Source: Pseudomonadales bacterium
Lineage (GTDB): Bacteria; Pseudomonadota; Gammaproteobacteria; Pseudomonadales; Pseudohongiellaceae
DNA length: 64,000 bases
Assembly: GCA_024234325.1 (NCBI GenBank)
Contig: JACKOJ010000001.1
Coordinates: 62,001-126,000 of the forward strand
Direction: 5' to 3'
Translations under genes and position numbers: made by a program
Part shown: positions 63,423 to 64,000 of the stretch, in pieces
Numbering within the stretch: the first letter of the stretch is position 1
Layout of the letters: the number at the start of each line of letters is the position of its first letter
Notes under the pieces: model-generated
Told to the model about the DNA's origin: nothing
Database searches by the model: none
The model's input: only the letters and a program-made list of their open reading frames with translations

Positions 63423-64000
63423 ATGAGTTACGAAAGACCGAACATCCAGCAGATGACGGGCTACAGCTCCGGCGAGCAGCCCCGTCAGGCAAACGTTATC
63501 AAGCTCAACACCAACGAGAACCCCTACCCGGCAAGTCCCGCAGTCGCCCAGGCCCTGGCAGGAATCCGGGTGGAGGACCTGCGCCGCTATCCGCAGCCGC
63601 TGGCCAACGGTTTTCGCCAGGAGGCAGCGGCCTATCACCAGGTGGGCATCGACAATATCATCCCCACCAACGGAGGCGACGAGCTGATCCGCCTGCTGAT
63701 CACCACGTTCGTGAACCCGGGGCAAACCATTGCGATTGCCGAACCCAGCTATTCGCTCTACCCCGTGCTGGCCGAGATTCAGGACTGCCCCGTCACGCGT
63801 ATCGATCTGCAGGAAGACTGGCAGATGGCCCCGGACTTCGCCGAACGCCTCAACGCCAGCGGTGCACGCCTGGCCTTTATTGTGAACCCCCATGCCCCTT
63901 CCGGCCTGCTGACGCCGGTTGCCCGGCTGCGCGAGATTGCCGAGGCCTTCGACGGCGTTCTGGTCATCGACGAAGCCTATGTGGATTTCATTGATCCGGC
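63423..64000 (+). CDS. hisC: Histidinol-phosphate aminotransferase, N-terminal part (runs off the right edge)
   Basis: A PLP aminotransferase for the L-histidinol-phosphate step of histidine synthesis, cytoplasmic. About 192 codons are present. The N-terminus has KLNTNENPYPASPAVAQAL, the HisC substrate-arm signature. YPQPLANGFRQEAA, TNGGDELIRLLITTFVNPGQ, FIVNPHAPSGLLTP and VLVIDEAYVDF (the Asp/Tyr pair that contacts PLP) follow in family order. The catalytic Lys lies beyond the window. The ATG at 63423 has no clear ribosome site. HisC-like paralogues acting on other amino acids exist, so the name is by motif only. Confidence 0.85.
   Translation, partial: MSYERPNIQQMTGYSSGEQPRQANVIKLNTNENPYPASPAVAQALAGIRVEDLRRYPQPLANGFRQEAAAYHQVGIDNIIPTNGGDELIRLLITTFVNPGQTIAIAEPSYSLYPVLAEIQDCPVTRIDLQEDWQMAPDFAERLNASGARLAFIVNPHAPSGLLTPVARLREIAEAFDGVLVIDEAYVDFIDP

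Overview
The window looks like a chromosomal segment of a free-living Gram-negative gammaproteobacterium with fairly high GC. The grounds are the yajC-secD-secF block next to tgt, a RegB/RegA redox two-component pair, glnK-amtB, a TonB-dependent receptor, RND efflux genes, two lytic transglycosylases, a PanP-type decarboxylase and Pseudomonas-style REP palindromes. I cannot name the genus. I saw no rRNA, tRNA, CRISPR array, transposase, integrase or prophage gene.

Layout. 1-6.4 kb: the 5' part of ribF, a small membrane protein, four 42-bp tandem REP-like units, a TIGR02817-type oxidoreductase, a YdeP-type molybdopterin oxidoreductase, a secreted alpha/beta hydrolase, a lipoprotein and a SirB-type membrane protein. 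6.4-10 kb: a promoter, 36-codon ORF and strong terminator ahead of an MFS transporter, then glnK-amtB. 10-17 kb: a DUF6351 protein, a probable outer-membrane barrel, and an M56 peptidase/BlaI repressor pair divergent from a TonB receptor. 17-27 kb: a methyltransferase-GNAT fusion divergent from regB-regA, an SDR, and an RND efflux pair whose permease carries a one-base frameshift. 26.9-42.7 kb: a secreted helical-repeat protein, then an unbroken eight-gene minus-strand MoxR/DUF58/vWA/DUF4159/DUF4175 operon. 43-51 kb: an acyl-CoA ligase back to back with a queuosine-tRNA mannosyltransferase homologue, MltB- and MltD-type transglycosylases, and panP. 51-57 kb: secF, secD, yajC, tgt and prfC on the minus strand. 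57-64 kb: small uncharacterised proteins, an orphan GspE/PilB ATPase with a GAF domain, a lysozyme-like lipoprotein, a coiled-coil membrane protein and the start of hisC.

How the parts work together. GlnK and AmtB form the usual ammonium uptake and sensing unit. RegB/RegA is a redox switch. M56 and BlaI probably derepress themselves and the TonB receptor; the His/Cys-rich loop of the M56 protein suggests a metal signal. SecDF-YajC supports protein export. Tgt and the mannosyltransferase homologue belong to the same tRNA modification route. The 14.8-kb MoxR operon is the most system-like block. It combines a AAA+ ATPase, three MIDAS-type vWA proteins, an intact HExxH peptidase with TPRs, a legumain/caspase-fold protein lacking any usable cysteine, a DUF4159 protein and a 1259-residue DUF4175 membrane protein with Gln/Gly repeats. 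Its function is unknown to me; I read it as an envelope assembly or quality-control machine.
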